From Microbulbifer aggregans (GTDB lineage Bacteria; Pseudomonadota; Gammaproteobacteria; Pseudomonadales; Cellvibrionaceae), in the NCBI RefSeq assembly GCF_020524005.1, contig NZ_JAIVKK010000001.1, positions 888,591-952,590 on the forward strand: 64,000 nucleotides of DNA, read 5' to 3'. Below are positions 55,583 to 63,055 of this stretch, one piece after another. The translations under genes and the position numbers were made by a program. The notes beneath the pieces were generated by a model. That model did no database searches. It had not been told where the DNA came from and saw nothing but the letters and a program-made list of their open reading frames with translations. The first letter of the stretch is position 1, and every line of letters starts with the position of its first letter.

Positions 55583-56009
55583 TAACACTATTGGCAATCT
55601 GTTTCCGGCCCTTGTTATGGCTTTTCAGCCTAGACCAAGAAACAACAATTATTGCCAGTGAAAATGTTATTACAACTGCAAAGTAGAACTCCGTCACTCT
55701 TTCCGGCCGATGAATAATCAGAGTATCCAACCCCGCTGGCTTAGCAAGTTCATTGTACTTGGTTGCCAATGAATACAGGAACGTATGCCCATTTATAAGT
55801 GATTGATAGTTTCCGATACAAAATATCAGGTAACCAAAAATTATCGCCAAGGGTTCCCAGATACTTCTAGAAGCCTTTTCACTACCAATGGTAAAGCCCG
55901 CCACAGCCACACTAATAACGCCGAAGTAGTTCCACAGCTTGTCCACCTGGGAATACTGATCCTGAAACATATTGAAAGCATCAATCACTGCCTGACTATT
56001 CTCGATCAC
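55578..56009 (-). CDS. Cassette gene: membrane protein with three to four TM segments
   Basis: A 143-residue integron-cassette protein of unknown function. It has an N-terminal helix (VIENSQAVIDAFNMFQDQY), hydrophobic segments at about 30-45, 55-75 and 112-130, and a basic C-terminus (RLKSHNKGRKQ). The frame is open up to an ATG at 56057, but that codon lies inside the upstream attC; a GTG at 56009 with AAGGA upstream is more likely. No domain recognised. Confidence 0.55.
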   Translation of the reverse strand: MIENSQAVIDAFNMFQDQYSQVDKLWNYFGVISVAVAGFTIGSEKASRSIWEPLAIIFGYLIFCIGNYQSLINGHTFLYSLATKYNELAKPAGLDTLIIHRPERVTEFYFAVVITFSLAIIVVSWSRLKSHNKGRKQIANSVT

Positions 56010-56033
56010 TTCTCGGAATTCCTTTCTTATAGG

Positions 56034-56157
56034 TAATAACGCCGCTCTCAGCCGCATCTTGTTTTATGCGCCTTTAACTAGCGCGAAAATAGGCACACAG
56101 CGATGCGAACAAAAATCGCACAGAGCAAGATGCCGCCCTAAAGTACTTTTCTATGCA
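56034..56157 (-). repeat. Degenerate attC site
   Basis: Begins TAATAACGCCGCTCTCAGCCGC, the usual left end with an altered core, and ends near the stop of the cassette gene with a TCTATGC in place of GTTATGC. The middle has partial self-complementarity (GCATCTTG with CAAGATGC). Confidence 0.55.
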
Positions 56158-56564
56158 GATATATACCCGAGCATGATTCCCATTGGGATCACCACAAATC
56201 CTGCACCAAAAACAATAGCGATTAAATGATTAAATTTTAAGCCTGGATCCGTATATTCATTTGAAAGCTCTTTCTTAATGCCTCCGATACTGGTTCTTAA
56301 CCCTACATCAATATCAGCCAAACTAGAGAGCTTTGTTAATCTGAGAATATCCTGCCACGAAATCGCGGAACAACCATTAATAATTTCCTGCTTTGCAGGC
56401 CATTTACCAGGCCAAAATCGCTCAATATTTAAGCTGTCCGGTTTCAAAAATGGATGCAGCATCACGTACACTGCCTCGAATTGCCCTTCGTAGAACGGAA
56501 GAATCTTCTCGTCATATGGACATGAAGCAAATTTTTCTGGTGTAGGCAATACTCTTTCCGTCAT
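56151..56564 (-). CDS. Cassette gene: unknown protein with C-terminal membrane segment
   Basis: A 137-residue protein. The soluble part (1-110) includes FWPGKWPAKQEIINGCSAI and LTKLSSLADIDVGL; a hydrophobic C-terminal segment (about 112-135, LIAIVFGAGFVVIPMGIML) would anchor it in the membrane. No recognised domain. It is flanked by attC-like sites on both sides, as expected for an integron cassette. Confidence 0.55.
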   Translation of the reverse strand: MTERVLPTPEKFASCPYDEKILPFYEGQFEAVYVMLHPFLKPDSLNIERFWPGKWPAKQEIINGCSAISWQDILRLTKLSSLADIDVGLRTSIGGIKKELSNEYTDPGLKFNHLIAIVFGAGFVVIPMGIMLGYISA

Positions 56565-56573
56565 GACTCGATC

Positions 56574-56666
56574 TTCCTAAAAAAATGCCCGCAGCAAGAG
56601 CAGCCAAAGCGTGGCGTAGGCCGTCCCAATCGCATCTTTCGCTGCGGCTACAACCGCTTGTTATCC
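56574..56666 (-). repeat. attC site (left core degenerate)
   Basis: The interior (AGCGTGGCGTAGGCCGTCCCAATCGC...GCTGCGGCTACAACCGC, quoted in parts) matches the hairpin type seen at 60756-60842. The right core is GTTATCC at 56660; the left core is disrupted (CCTAAAAAAATGCCC in place of CCTAACGCCC). Confidence 0.65.
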
Positions 56667-56669
56667 GAA

Positions 56670-57050
56670 TCACTTCGCAAGTGCTACCGAGAGCTCCATA
56701 CTGGGAGCTTTGGCCAATACAATTGTTGCTCCGGGGATCAGTTTTGCCTGGCCTTTCCATACCTCTGGATTTTTGGTATCAACTCCGGCCGCTGTCTGGT
56801 TCCAAAAAATAAACGTATATCTAACAAATTTCCCGGAATCCTCTTTGTAGTTAAAGTCACCGTCAACCTCCATCAACTTACCGGGAATTTTTGCCCCAAA
56901 GGTGCCTTCAACCACTGCGAACGACACCGAATATGAATCAGAAGCTCTTTTGATGTTGAAGGTTATCTGACTGTTTTCGTATTTTGCACTCGCAAAGCTG
57001 CTAAGCCCAGCCAACAATACGAGCATGAATATCTTAATTACTTGACTCAT
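56670..57050 (-). CDS. Cassette gene: small exported protein
   Basis: A 126-residue protein with a clear signal peptide (1-22, ending GLSSFASA). The mature protein is beta-rich, with IKRASDSYSVSFAVVEGTFG, a YTFIFWNQTAAG segment and a hydrophobic C-terminal part. No Cys and no recognised domain. The start at 57050 was chosen because the eight residues before it would spoil the signal peptide. Cassette context on both sides. Confidence 0.6.
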   Translation of the reverse strand: MSQVIKIFMLVLLAGLSSFASAKYENSQITFNIKRASDSYSVSFAVVEGTFGAKIPGKLMEVDGDFNYKEDSGKFVRYTFIFWNQTAAGVDTKNPEVWKGQAKLIPGATIVLAKAPSMELSVALAK

Positions 57051-57089
57051 TTTCTCTCCATGAAAATTGATCACTGGACTCGCTCAATC

Positions 57090-57233
57090 ACATAACGCCG
57101 CCAGTAGGGGCAGCATACCTTGTGCGCGTTTTGCGCAAAAATGGGAGCGCACCGCACTGCACAAAATGTGCATAGTGCTGGGCGTCCCATGGAGGCCCGT
57201 AGGGCCGGAGCAAACTCCCTGCGTTTGCTATGT
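57090..57233 (-). repeat. attC site
   Basis: Left core ACATAAC (57090-57096), right core GCTATGT (57227-57233). The interior contains GGGAGCGCACCGC and paired TGTGC...GCACA-type arms, belonging to the homogeneous attC group of this array. Confidence 0.75.
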
Positions 57234-57578
57234 ACGAACCTGCACCGATGCTGTACGCGCTCCCATAAAGAAGAACACCGTAGCCCCAAAGTTTAGTACG
57301 TAATAGATTGCATCCATGACCACATCTACCACATTTAGGCCCGTGTCAGCTGATACCAAACTCAGAACTGGGACAACTGTATAGTTCATAATGTTACCGA
57401 TAAAATACAGAAGAAAACCTGCGGAAAAATAGCTAAAACGTTTGAGCTGCGATACTTTTCCAGATTTTCGGAGCGATACAAAACAATAGAAAAAGACAGC
57501 GGTTGAGAGCATGCCGATTGAAATAGATACAGTCAAATCTTTTGCCAACGTACTAAAAATACTTACTTCATCTTCCAT
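57228..57578 (-). CDS. Cassette gene: membrane protein, about three TM segments
   Basis: A 116-residue hydrophobic protein: TM-like segments at about 15-35, 48-72 and 88-108 (YVLNFGATVFFFMGA). Its stop codon lies in the right core of the attC, as for several neighbours. No family recognised. Confidence 0.55.
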   Translation of the reverse strand: MEDEVSIFSTLAKDLTVSISIGMLSTAVFFYCFVSLRKSGKVSQLKRFSYFSAGFLLYFIGNIMNYTVVPVLSLVSADTGLNVVDVVMDAIYYVLNFGATVFFFMGARTASVQVRT

Positions 57579-57606
57579 ATTTGAAACTTACCAATAGACT
57601 ACCAGT

Positions 57607-57699
57607 GCATAACGCCCGGCTTTGGGGCGGACTCAGAGCCGCGAAGCAGCGGAAAGGTCGCCGCTGCCCCGAAGGTGTGACAACAGCCGCTTGCTATGT
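57607..57699 (-). repeat. attC site
   Basis: Left core GCATAAC (57607-57613), right core GCTATGT (57693-57699). The hairpin interior GGCTTTGGGGCGG...CCGCTGCCCCGAAGG pairs well and is a different attC type from the main group. Confidence 0.75.
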
Positions 57700-57993
57700 G
57701 TTTGCTCCAATAAATATGACAGCTAGTAGACCCAACCAAATAATGGTGCCACCTAAGAAGGGCGTAAAGACGGAAATTACAGACCTCCTCCGGAAGCCCG
57801 GCCTCACTAGGGTCAAGAGCAAAAACAATAGCGAGACGCCATTAATGGCACAGAATGTAAACCAAAACTCCCCGACGTAGCCTGGGCTAATTGATTTATT
57901 GGATAAAGCAAAGAATATTGAGAGACACACCAGCCCCCACCCCAAAAACTTAATACTCTGCTTATAATCAATTAAATAATCTTCGATTTCCAT
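57694..57993 (-). CDS. Cassette gene: two-to-three-TM membrane protein
   Basis: A 99-residue membrane protein (MEIEDYLIDYKQSIKFLG at the start, then TM segments at about 19-35, 42-62 and 78-97). The frame continues upstream to 58122 but crosses the attC, so the ATG at 57993 is preferred. Unknown function. Confidence 0.55.
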   Translation of the reverse strand: MEIEDYLIDYKQSIKFLGWGLVCLSIFFALSNKSISPGYVGEFWFTFCAINGVSLLFLLLTLVRPGFRRRSVISVFTPFLGGTIIWLGLLAVIFIGANT

Positions 57994-58005
57994 ATCTCTA
58001 CTGAC

Positions 58006-58055
58006 ATATAACGCCGTACTCAGGGACGCGCTCCCTTGTGCGCATTTTGTTAGCT
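58006..58055 (-). repeat. Short attC site
   Basis: Left core ATATAAC (58006-58012), right core GTTAGCT (58049-58055), only 50 bases, with a GGGACGCGCTCCC hairpin. Confidence 0.65.
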
Positions 58056-58685
58056 CTGGGCTGTTAGCACCAACCGGATTCCGAAGTACCCAAACATCAT
58101 TGCAGCCACACGATTGAGCCACTTCTTAATATTGCCACTCGCAACCACACGTGCACCCACTGTAGCCGATGACCAAGCCAAAAAATGACACCATATCATC
58201 CCGTTTATATTGAAAATTACCCCCAAAATTAGAAAAGCCAGTGGCTGATTTTGACTTTCAGGAGAAATAAATTGCGGAATGAAAGCCAAAAAGAATACCG
58301 CTACTTTTGGATTTAGTACATTTGTAAGAAAACCTTCCGTGAAAATTTTCCTATAAGACCCCTTTCTTGGATGAGGGCAATCAATTTGTGTTGCACTTTC
58401 CCGAGCAAAAATCATACTTACTGCGATATAGATTAGGTATAGGCCACCCAGGATTTTCACGATAGTGAATGCGGTAGCTGATGTGGTAATTACAACCGAT
58501 AAGCCAGCCATAGCGGCAAAAATATGCACGAATGTCCCAGCACCTATACCGAGTGCGGCTGCCGAACCTCCCTTAAAACCCTGCCTAAGGCTTCTGCCTG
58601 CAACCAGTAATGAGTCGGGACCAGGCAGAATGTTCAAAATCAAACCGGATACAATAAAAAGACCTAAATTTTCAATTCCGTACAT
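58050..58685 (-). CDS. Cassette gene: LysE/RhtB family amino-acid exporter
   Basis: A 211-residue, six-TM LysE-family transporter. The hallmark ILNILPGPDSLLVAGRSLRQG is split by the first loop (about 17-36); LGIGAGTFVHIFAAMAG follows, and NVLNPKVAVFFLAFIPQF is the family motif of TM4. Family members export amino acids or other small metabolites. It is complete and of normal length. A full transporter in a cassette is among the few genes of the array with a predictable function. The stop lies in the attC core. Confidence 0.88.
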   Translation of the reverse strand: MYGIENLGLFIVSGLILNILPGPDSLLVAGRSLRQGFKGGSAAALGIGAGTFVHIFAAMAGLSVVITTSATAFTIVKILGGLYLIYIAVSMIFARESATQIDCPHPRKGSYRKIFTEGFLTNVLNPKVAVFFLAFIPQFISPESQNQPLAFLILGVIFNINGMIWCHFLAWSSATVGARVVASGNIKKWLNRVAAMMFGYFGIRLVLTAQS

Positions 58686-58704
58686 TGGCTCGTTCCCTCG
58701 TAAA

Positions 58705-58859
58705 AGCTGACACCGCGAGCAGCGGTAGCTTACTTTGAGCGCTTTCTACGCAAAAATGGGAGCGTAGCGACCTGCACACAAAAAGTGCACAAAGCGCTCA
58801 AAGTAAGACGTCCCAGGGAGGCCCGAAGGGCCGTAGTATACTGCTTGTGATTTCTAGGC
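58705..58859 (-). repeat. attC site with a mutated recombination core
   Basis: The left core reads AGCTGAC (58705-58711) where AGCTAAC is expected from the partner core GTTAGCT at 58049. The right core is degenerate (TCTAGGC at 58853-58859). The interior has long paired arms (GCTTACTTTGAGCGC with GCGCTCAAAGTAAG). Confidence 0.72.
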
Positions 58860-59228
58860 ATGACTTCGCGCCTCAGCTAAAACCTGCCGCACTAATCTAA
58901 CATCTAGTGCCTTTGGGAATTTTTCTGTGACGATATCGATGCTTCTTTCTAACATTGCGACTACCAGCTCCTTCTGTTGATGTGAATTGGCTGATAAAAA
59001 TTCTTTATAGGGGATGATCAATCGAAGATCCATTCCATTCTTCTTGCTGAATCGAATTCGCTCTTTAAAATCATCATCCCTGATTATTGCAATTACGTCC
59101 AATTCGTTAGCCTCATTAGCCTCTATATGGGTAATTCTTGGATTTATGAAGTCTTCTACGGAGAGCAATGCCAAGCGGTATGCTTCAAAAACATCGCTAT
59201 CAACCTCTCCACCGATCCAGAGCTTCAT
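58854..59228 (-). CDS. Cassette gene: possible Imm44-type immunity protein
   Basis: A 124-residue soluble protein. The N-terminus KLWIGGEVDSDVFEAYRLAL and the mixed alpha/beta layout remind me of the Imm44 immunity-protein family (which begins with a similar WISGE..D pattern), but the match is from memory and weak. The C-terminal half is helical (LVVAMLERSIDIVTEKF). Flanked by attC sites; AT-rich. May be an immunity gene without a toxin, common in cassette arrays, or something else. Confidence 0.45.
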   Translation of the reverse strand: MKLWIGGEVDSDVFEAYRLALLSVEDFINPRITHIEANEANELDVIAIIRDDDFKERIRFSKKNGMDLRLIIPYKEFLSANSHQQKELVVAMLERSIDIVTEKFPKALDVRLVRQVLAEARSHA

Positions 59229-59235
59229 TGTGATT

Positions 59236-59341
59236 ACCTAACGCCGCTATCAGACGCGGCTTACTTTGTATGCTTTTCTCACGAAAATGGGAGCGCAGCG
59301 ACCGCGCAAAGTTGGCCGTCGACTGCGTTGCTTAGTTATGC
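59236..59341 (-). repeat. attC site
   Basis: Left core ACCTAAC (59236-59242), right core GTTATGC (59335-59341). The interior shares GCGGCTTACTTTGT and GGGAGCGCAGCGACCGCGC with the sites at 62939 and 63536. Confidence 0.8.
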
Positions 59342-59722
59342 CTGGGATGCATAGAGATACACCGCAACGAGCATGGGAGAAAATACCACCACCCCAATAC
59401 CTAGCGCTACTCGCATCTTAGTTTTCCCCATAACCTCTTCAGCATATTTTATCTTTGCCGACCAGAACATTGAAATCACTGACCAAGCTACCGTTATTGC
59501 AAGCCATGCATACCAGATATTGGGGTGATCGGGTTGAGAACCACTAATGAACCCATAAAATGCGACCAAGCCAAGTGCCATGAAAACAGCATTGGTTGTT
59601 TCTTCAATTTTCACAGACACGGGACTGGTATCTTTGCCAGACCAATACCCGATAAATTTAAATGGTATTGGAACTATCATTATGAGAGCTAGAATCCAAA
59701 ATGACATCGTCCAAAACATCAT
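59336..59722 (-). CDS. Cassette gene: four-TM membrane protein
   Basis: A 128-residue hydrophobic protein with TM-like segments at about 3-22, 42-60, 70-88 and 103-124 (ALGIGVVVFSPMLVAVYLY). The frame extends to 59809 through the attC, so the ATG at 59722 is preferred (a second ATG follows immediately). No family recognised. Confidence 0.55.
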   Translation of the reverse strand: MMFWTMSFWILALIMIVPIPFKFIGYWSGKDTSPVSVKIEETTNAVFMALGLVAFYGFISGSQPDHPNIWYAWLAITVAWSVISMFWSAKIKYAEEVMGKTKMRVALGIGVVVFSPMLVAVYLYASQA

Positions 59723-59734
59723 TGATAATCCTTG

Positions 59735-59836
59735 GCATACGCCTTTAGCTGAGGAAAAATGGGGTGGCGGCCGCCTTGCGGTTTTTTTGCAAGGCGGATG
59801 ACGCACCATTTGGTCCGTAGCCGAAAATTGTTTGGG
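59735..59836 (-). repeat. attC site with a one-base deletion in the core
   Basis: The left core reads GCATACG (59735-59741); the neighbour rule predicts GCATAACG, so one A is missing. Right core GTTTGGG (59830-59836) against an expected GTTAGGG. The centre holds CGCCTTGC/GCAAGGCG around a T7 loop. Confidence 0.6.
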
Positions 59837-59841
59837 CGAAA

Positions 59842-60216
59842 CTATGGCGCAGAACAGGCCAAGTTAATAGTGAGCCCTTGATCGGGGAATATCAGTTGTG
59901 TTTGTGCTGCTACAGGTAGCGAAACAACCTCTTTTCCGAGCGTGGTAAAAACACCTGTAATCAAGCTGGAGTTAGCGCCATTTTGATACGCAGAGTATTT
60001 AAAAAGGGCTGATTTACATGGACAACTCCCACTTGCGATTGCAGGCGTCACTGAAGCACTCAATATTACTGGCTCAACACTCATATCCAGACTGACATCA
60101 TTAAGTCTGAAACAAGCATCAACAGAAGTATCTATAGAGACATTGCCACCTTGTGCAGTATGCACGCAGGCGCATAAAATGAGTACGAAGAAAACACTAC
60201 TTCTTAGTGCCACCAT
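59842..60216 (-). CDS. Cassette gene: exported DUF2195-like protein, probable immunity to the upstream effector
   Basis: A 124-residue protein with a signal peptide (1-23, VFFVLILCACVHTAQG), so it is periplasmic. The mature part carries the paired-Cys segment GSCPCKSALFKYSAYQNG and a C-terminal LTINLACSAP, a layout I associate with DUF2195. From memory, Salmonella Tldi1, the periplasmic immunity protein for the L,D-transpeptidase effector Tlde1, belongs to this family. It overlaps the effector-like gene by 20 bases with AGGGGA upstream, in one two-gene cassette. Assignment rests on family recall and gene order. Confidence 0.65.
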   Translation of the reverse strand: MVALRSSVFFVLILCACVHTAQGGNVSIDTSVDACFRLNDVSLDMSVEPVILSASVTPAIASGSCPCKSALFKYSAYQNGANSSLITGVFTTLGKEVVSLPVAAQTQLIFPDQGLTINLACSAP

Positions 60217-60721
60217 TTGTCCCCTTTCCCTTAACATATTTTACATTAATTAAAATTGTCGCCTTTCTTGACGACATCTGATAACTCCGTAAATGTTCGA
60301 ATATCTTCGTATCTACTTCAATACATCCATGGCTATATCCTTTCACTGAGTCATGAAGATAAAATCCACCTCGTGTATTTGGAGCGCAACGCTTTTTAGT
60401 TTCCTCATCGGCAGGCTCCATTCTTGCCCGATTTCTTCCCCAATTCGCCCAGTATGGTTCGCAATGGCCGGCCTTAGACCCCCTCGGGATTTCTTGTATC
60501 CCCCATGAAGGCTTCAAAGCGCATATACCTCTACCATCATCTTCTGCAAGACCATGGTTAGCGATAAAAACTTTATAGACACCTTCTGGAACTGGCCCAG
60601 CATCAGGGAGGCATTGCTCCCCTGGGATCTGATGATTTGGTAATCCCGAAGATGCTCGAAACGTCAAGCCTTTATTATTCCATCTAACATGCTGACCATC
60701 GTAAACTAACTCTACTTTCAT
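60197..60721 (-). CDS. Cassette gene: L,D-transpeptidase-like effector (DUF2778, Tlde1-like)
   Basis: A 174-residue protein without signal peptide. The L,D-transpeptidase-type active site is visible: GPVPEGVYKVFI at 42-53 and GGFYLHDSVKGYSHGCIEV at 118-136, with His123, Ser130, His131, Gly132 and nucleophile Cys133. In Salmonella Tlde1 the catalytic pair is, from memory, His121 and Cys131, the same spacing. Tlde1 is delivered by a type VI system into the target periplasm, where it cuts and exchanges tetrapeptide stems. A DUF2195-like exported protein is encoded next, fitting an effector-immunity pair. Lack of a signal peptide argues against a housekeeping transpeptidase. No type VI genes are in the window. 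Confidence 0.75.
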   Translation of the reverse strand: MKVELVYDGQHVRWNNKGLTFRASSGLPNHQIPGEQCLPDAGPVPEGVYKVFIANHGLAEDDGRGICALKPSWGIQEIPRGSKAGHCEPYWANWGRNRARMEPADEETKKRCAPNTRGGFYLHDSVKGYSHGCIEVDTKIFEHLRSYQMSSRKATILINVKYVKGKGTNGGTKK

Positions 60722-60755
60722 ATACTCTCCCTGTACTGGTTAAAATTCGTAATCG

Positions 60756-60842
60756 CCCTAACGTTCGGTTTAGGGGCGGCTGGAGCGTAGCGTAAGCCGT
60801 CCCAGCCGCGTCTTTCGCGGCGACTACAACCGCTTGTTAGGG
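60756..60842 (-). repeat. attC site
   Basis: Cores CCCTAAC (60756-60762) and GTTAGGG (60836-60842), perfectly complementary. The interior GGCGGCTGGAGCG...CGTCTTTCGCGGCGACTACAACCGC is a second attC type. Confidence 0.82.
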
Positions 60843-60862
60843 AGCTTTTATAGGTACTTGAT

Positions 60863-61231
60863 TTAAAATTCGCTGCACACAATATCGAATACGTTGTCAT
60901 ACTCCATTACAACAAAGTGTCTGTGCTGATCAGTTACTTTTCCTCCTAACTCCGCGATCCACTGAGAGTTGTTGACCTCCATGAAGCTGGAAACATACTC
61001 CTCCCTCCAAGAGTCGAGCTCAAGCAACCGGAATGCCAATACTCCGTTGAATACCAGTGAAATTGGGATATCGTCAATTGCTTGGCAAGTAGATGACATC
61101 CCGAGATCTATATGTCCATTAAAAACAAAAGTATTTAAACCATCGAAAAAATCGATATTTTTCAGAAATATACTTGTTCGACCATACAGAGCACCTTCTC
61201 GCTGTTCGACTGGAACCCTAGTCTCTGGCAT
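60863..61231 (-). CDS. Cassette gene: unknown soluble protein
   Basis: A 122-residue protein with no signal peptide or TM segment. It has a central LDSWREEYVSSFMEVNNSQW and ends MEYDNVFDIVCSEF; endings of the type 'YD-VFDVVC' recur in unknown small proteins of polymorphic-toxin regions, but I cannot name a family. Placed between two well-formed attC sites. Confidence 0.55.
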   Translation of the reverse strand: MPETRVPVEQREGALYGRTSIFLKNIDFFDGLNTFVFNGHIDLGMSSTCQAIDDIPISLVFNGVLAFRLLELDSWREEYVSSFMEVNNSQWIAELGGKVTDQHRHFVVMEYDNVFDIVCSEF

Positions 61232-61238
61232 TTCTACT

Positions 61239-61358
61239 CCCTAACGCCCAGCGCAGGCGCAGCCAGCGTGGAGCACCTTTTGTGTTAATGTTTGAGCGCC
61301 AGCGAGTAACACAAAAGGTGCGTAGCGTTGGCTGTCGCTCTGCCGCTGATTGTTATGT
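61239..61358 (-). repeat. attC site
   Basis: Cores CCCTAAC (61239-61245) and GTTATGT (61352-61358). The interior has long arms (GCACCTTTTGTGTTA with TAACACAAAAGGTGC). Confidence 0.82.
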
Positions 61359-61760
61359 TTCATTTTCGTCGTCGAAGTATATATCCCAAGATATTGGCAA
61401 TCCAAAACGGACGAGAGATTCCATGGTTTTTATATTTAAGCTAGGCCCTCCCTGCCCAGTTGAATCCCAAAAGTTTGTTATGACTATGCTGCACTCTTTA
61501 GACCTCAACTCTTCTAAGGCTTTCTCCTTGCCGTGCAAGTTATCTAATATCCAATGGATATGTTCTGAATTATCATTTGAATATACATGATTCTCTGAGC
61601 ATAGTTGCCATGAATTCCACTCTCTTCTCGGCCGATATTTTGAAGATGGGTCTCGGAGATAAGCTTTGGTAGCCTCTATATCAAGAGCAACTTCAATTTC
61701 ACCGGGAGGCATATCTCTAGAAAAAATTATTAATGTCGAAAATGTTCTTGTGCAAGCCAT
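61353..61760 (-). CDS. Cassette gene: DUF4279 domain protein
   Basis: A 135-residue soluble protein that follows the DUF4279 pattern: TLIIFSRDMPPGEIEVAL at about 9-26, EWNSWQLCSEN near 47-57, EHIHWILDNLHGKEKALEEL, and a C-terminal MESLVRFGLPISWDIYF. DUF4279 proteins are frequent in integron cassettes and toxin-immunity regions; no activity is established to my knowledge. The stop is inside the attC right core. Confidence 0.65.
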   Translation of the reverse strand: MACTRTFSTLIIFSRDMPPGEIEVALDIEATKAYLRDPSSKYRPRREWNSWQLCSENHVYSNDNSEHIHWILDNLHGKEKALEELRSKECSIVITNFWDSTGQGGPSLNIKTMESLVRFGLPISWDIYFDDENET

Positions 61761-61787
61761 CTACTTATCTCGATACACCGCTCTGAA

Positions 61788-61859
61788 ACATAACGCCCGC
61801 ATTTCCGGCTGGTTTGGAGCGCAGCGGAAAACCAGTCCGACAACATGCGCTTGTTAAAT
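61788..61859 (-). repeat. attC site
   Basis: Cores ACATAAC (61788-61794) and GTTAAAT (61853-61859); 72 bases with a compact hairpin TTTCCGGCTGGTTTGG...CCAGTCC. Confidence 0.8.
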
Positions 61860-62438
61860 TTAGAAGCCTTCAGGGTGTGACGATAACCATTCACGGTGCT
61901 GCTCCTTTAGGCGTTCTCTTTCCTCTGCTGAAGCCAATACAACGTCAGCGCCTCCATCATAAGGGTGAAAAACGATACCTTTGCTGGGGCAGATAATCAT
62001 AATATTACCCACTTCATCGTTGGCCACCATACGAAAAAGGTTATTCAACTCACTACCAGTGAACTCGACCTCTGCCACATGAAGATGCCAATAGAATTCA
62101 AAATCGTCGTCATCTTCATACTGCTCCAGTGTGCACCAAGGTTCACTGGTCGAAAATAACTTTAAGAGCGCTGGCTCTGGTCGTGAAGGCACTCTTTCCT
62201 CAGAGTACTCTGGCAATACAACGAGAACCTTGCTGCCATTGCCGCATAACTCTTGAAGGACAAGATTGTGCCTACGCAAGACTTCTAAACACTCGTCTTC
62301 ATTTTCTGGATATCGCTTCGACTCTGGCAACGAATGAAAGCGCACCCATCGACTTTTATACTCATGTTTTAAGTTATGAGCTTCGGGAGCGAAATTATCG
62401 AATTCGCTAGTCCAGAATTTGGCAAGTTCTTCAATCAT
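61860..62438 (-). CDS. Cassette gene: DUF3885-like protein
   Basis: A 192-residue soluble acidic protein. RFHSLPESKRYPENEDE at about 33-49, RRHNLVLQEL, and the C-terminal HPYDGGADVVLASAEER followed by HREWLSSHPEGF match what I remember of the DUF3885 family. Function unknown. The ATG at 62438 is preferred to one at 62495, which lies in the attC. Flanked by attC sites. Confidence 0.6.
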   Translation of the reverse strand: MIEELAKFWTSEFDNFAPEAHNLKHEYKSRWVRFHSLPESKRYPENEDECLEVLRRHNLVLQELCGNGSKVLVVLPEYSEERVPSRPEPALLKLFSTSEPWCTLEQYEDDDDFEFYWHLHVAEVEFTGSELNNLFRMVANDEVGNIMIICPSKGIVFHPYDGGADVVLASAEERERLKEQHREWLSSHPEGF

Positions 62439-62444
62439 GGTGAA

Positions 62445-62555
62445 ATTTAACGTTGCCAGCAGAGGCGGCCTACGCTGTTTATGCGCACAGCGCATAGCGT
62501 AGGCCGTCCTGCGGAGGCGCGCAGCGCCGGAGTGTACTGCCTGGCTTGGTTAGGC
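62445..62555 (-). repeat. attC site
   Basis: Cores ATTTAAC (62445-62451) and GTTAGGC (62549-62555). The interior has GGCGGCCTACGCTGT and GCGCACAGCGCATAGCGTAGGCCGTC hairpin arms, quoted in part. Confidence 0.8.
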
Positions 62556-62921
62556 ATGCCGCTCCTCCGGAGCTAAAGAATAGGCATATCGGAACAATGC
62601 AAAATATTGTGGAACCGCTACTGCGGCTACTGATACAACGAAGATATTGATTGAGTACCCAAACACCGTTGGAGACCACCAAAAAAGATAAAAAACATCC
62701 CAGCCGATTAGAACCGGTGTAAAGAGCTTGTAGAAAACTGGCGAAATAATGACCTTATTGAGAATGAAGCCAAGCACTCCTAAATATGCCAATACGATAA
62801 AGAACCAATTTACGATATCTAGGACTGGGTAGATCGGAGACCCAATAGCAAAAATTGAGACAAAATTTCCCACTACTTGGATGCTTAAAACAGCAAAATA
62901 TATTCTCCAAAATATTTTCAT
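62550..62921 (-). CDS. Cassette gene: membrane protein
   Basis: A 123-residue hydrophobic protein with about four TM segments (FAVLSIQVVGNFVSIFA, WFFIVLAYLGVLGFIL, VLIGWDVFYLFWW and a C-terminal INIFVVSVAAVAV). Start taken at the ATG 62921 rather than the TTG six bases upstream. Stop in the attC core. No family recognised. Confidence 0.55.
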   Translation of the reverse strand: MKIFWRIYFAVLSIQVVGNFVSIFAIGSPIYPVLDIVNWFFIVLAYLGVLGFILNKVIISPVFYKLFTPVLIGWDVFYLFWWSPTVFGYSINIFVVSVAAVAVPQYFALFRYAYSLAPEERHA

Positions 62922-62938
62922 ACTCAAATATCCAAAAT

Positions 62939-63055
62939 GCCTAACGCCGTGCTCAGCGGCGGCTTACTTTATGCGCATTTTGCGCGTAAATGGGAGCGTA
63001 GCGACCGCGCAAAAAGTGCATAAAGTAAGACGTCGGCTGCAGCACTTTGTTAGGC
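62939..63055 (-). repeat. attC site
   Basis: Canonical cores GCCTAAC (62939-62945) and GTTAGGC (63049-63055). The interior has GGCTTACTTTATGCGC paired with GCATAAAGTAAG, the main attC type of the array. Confidence 0.88.
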
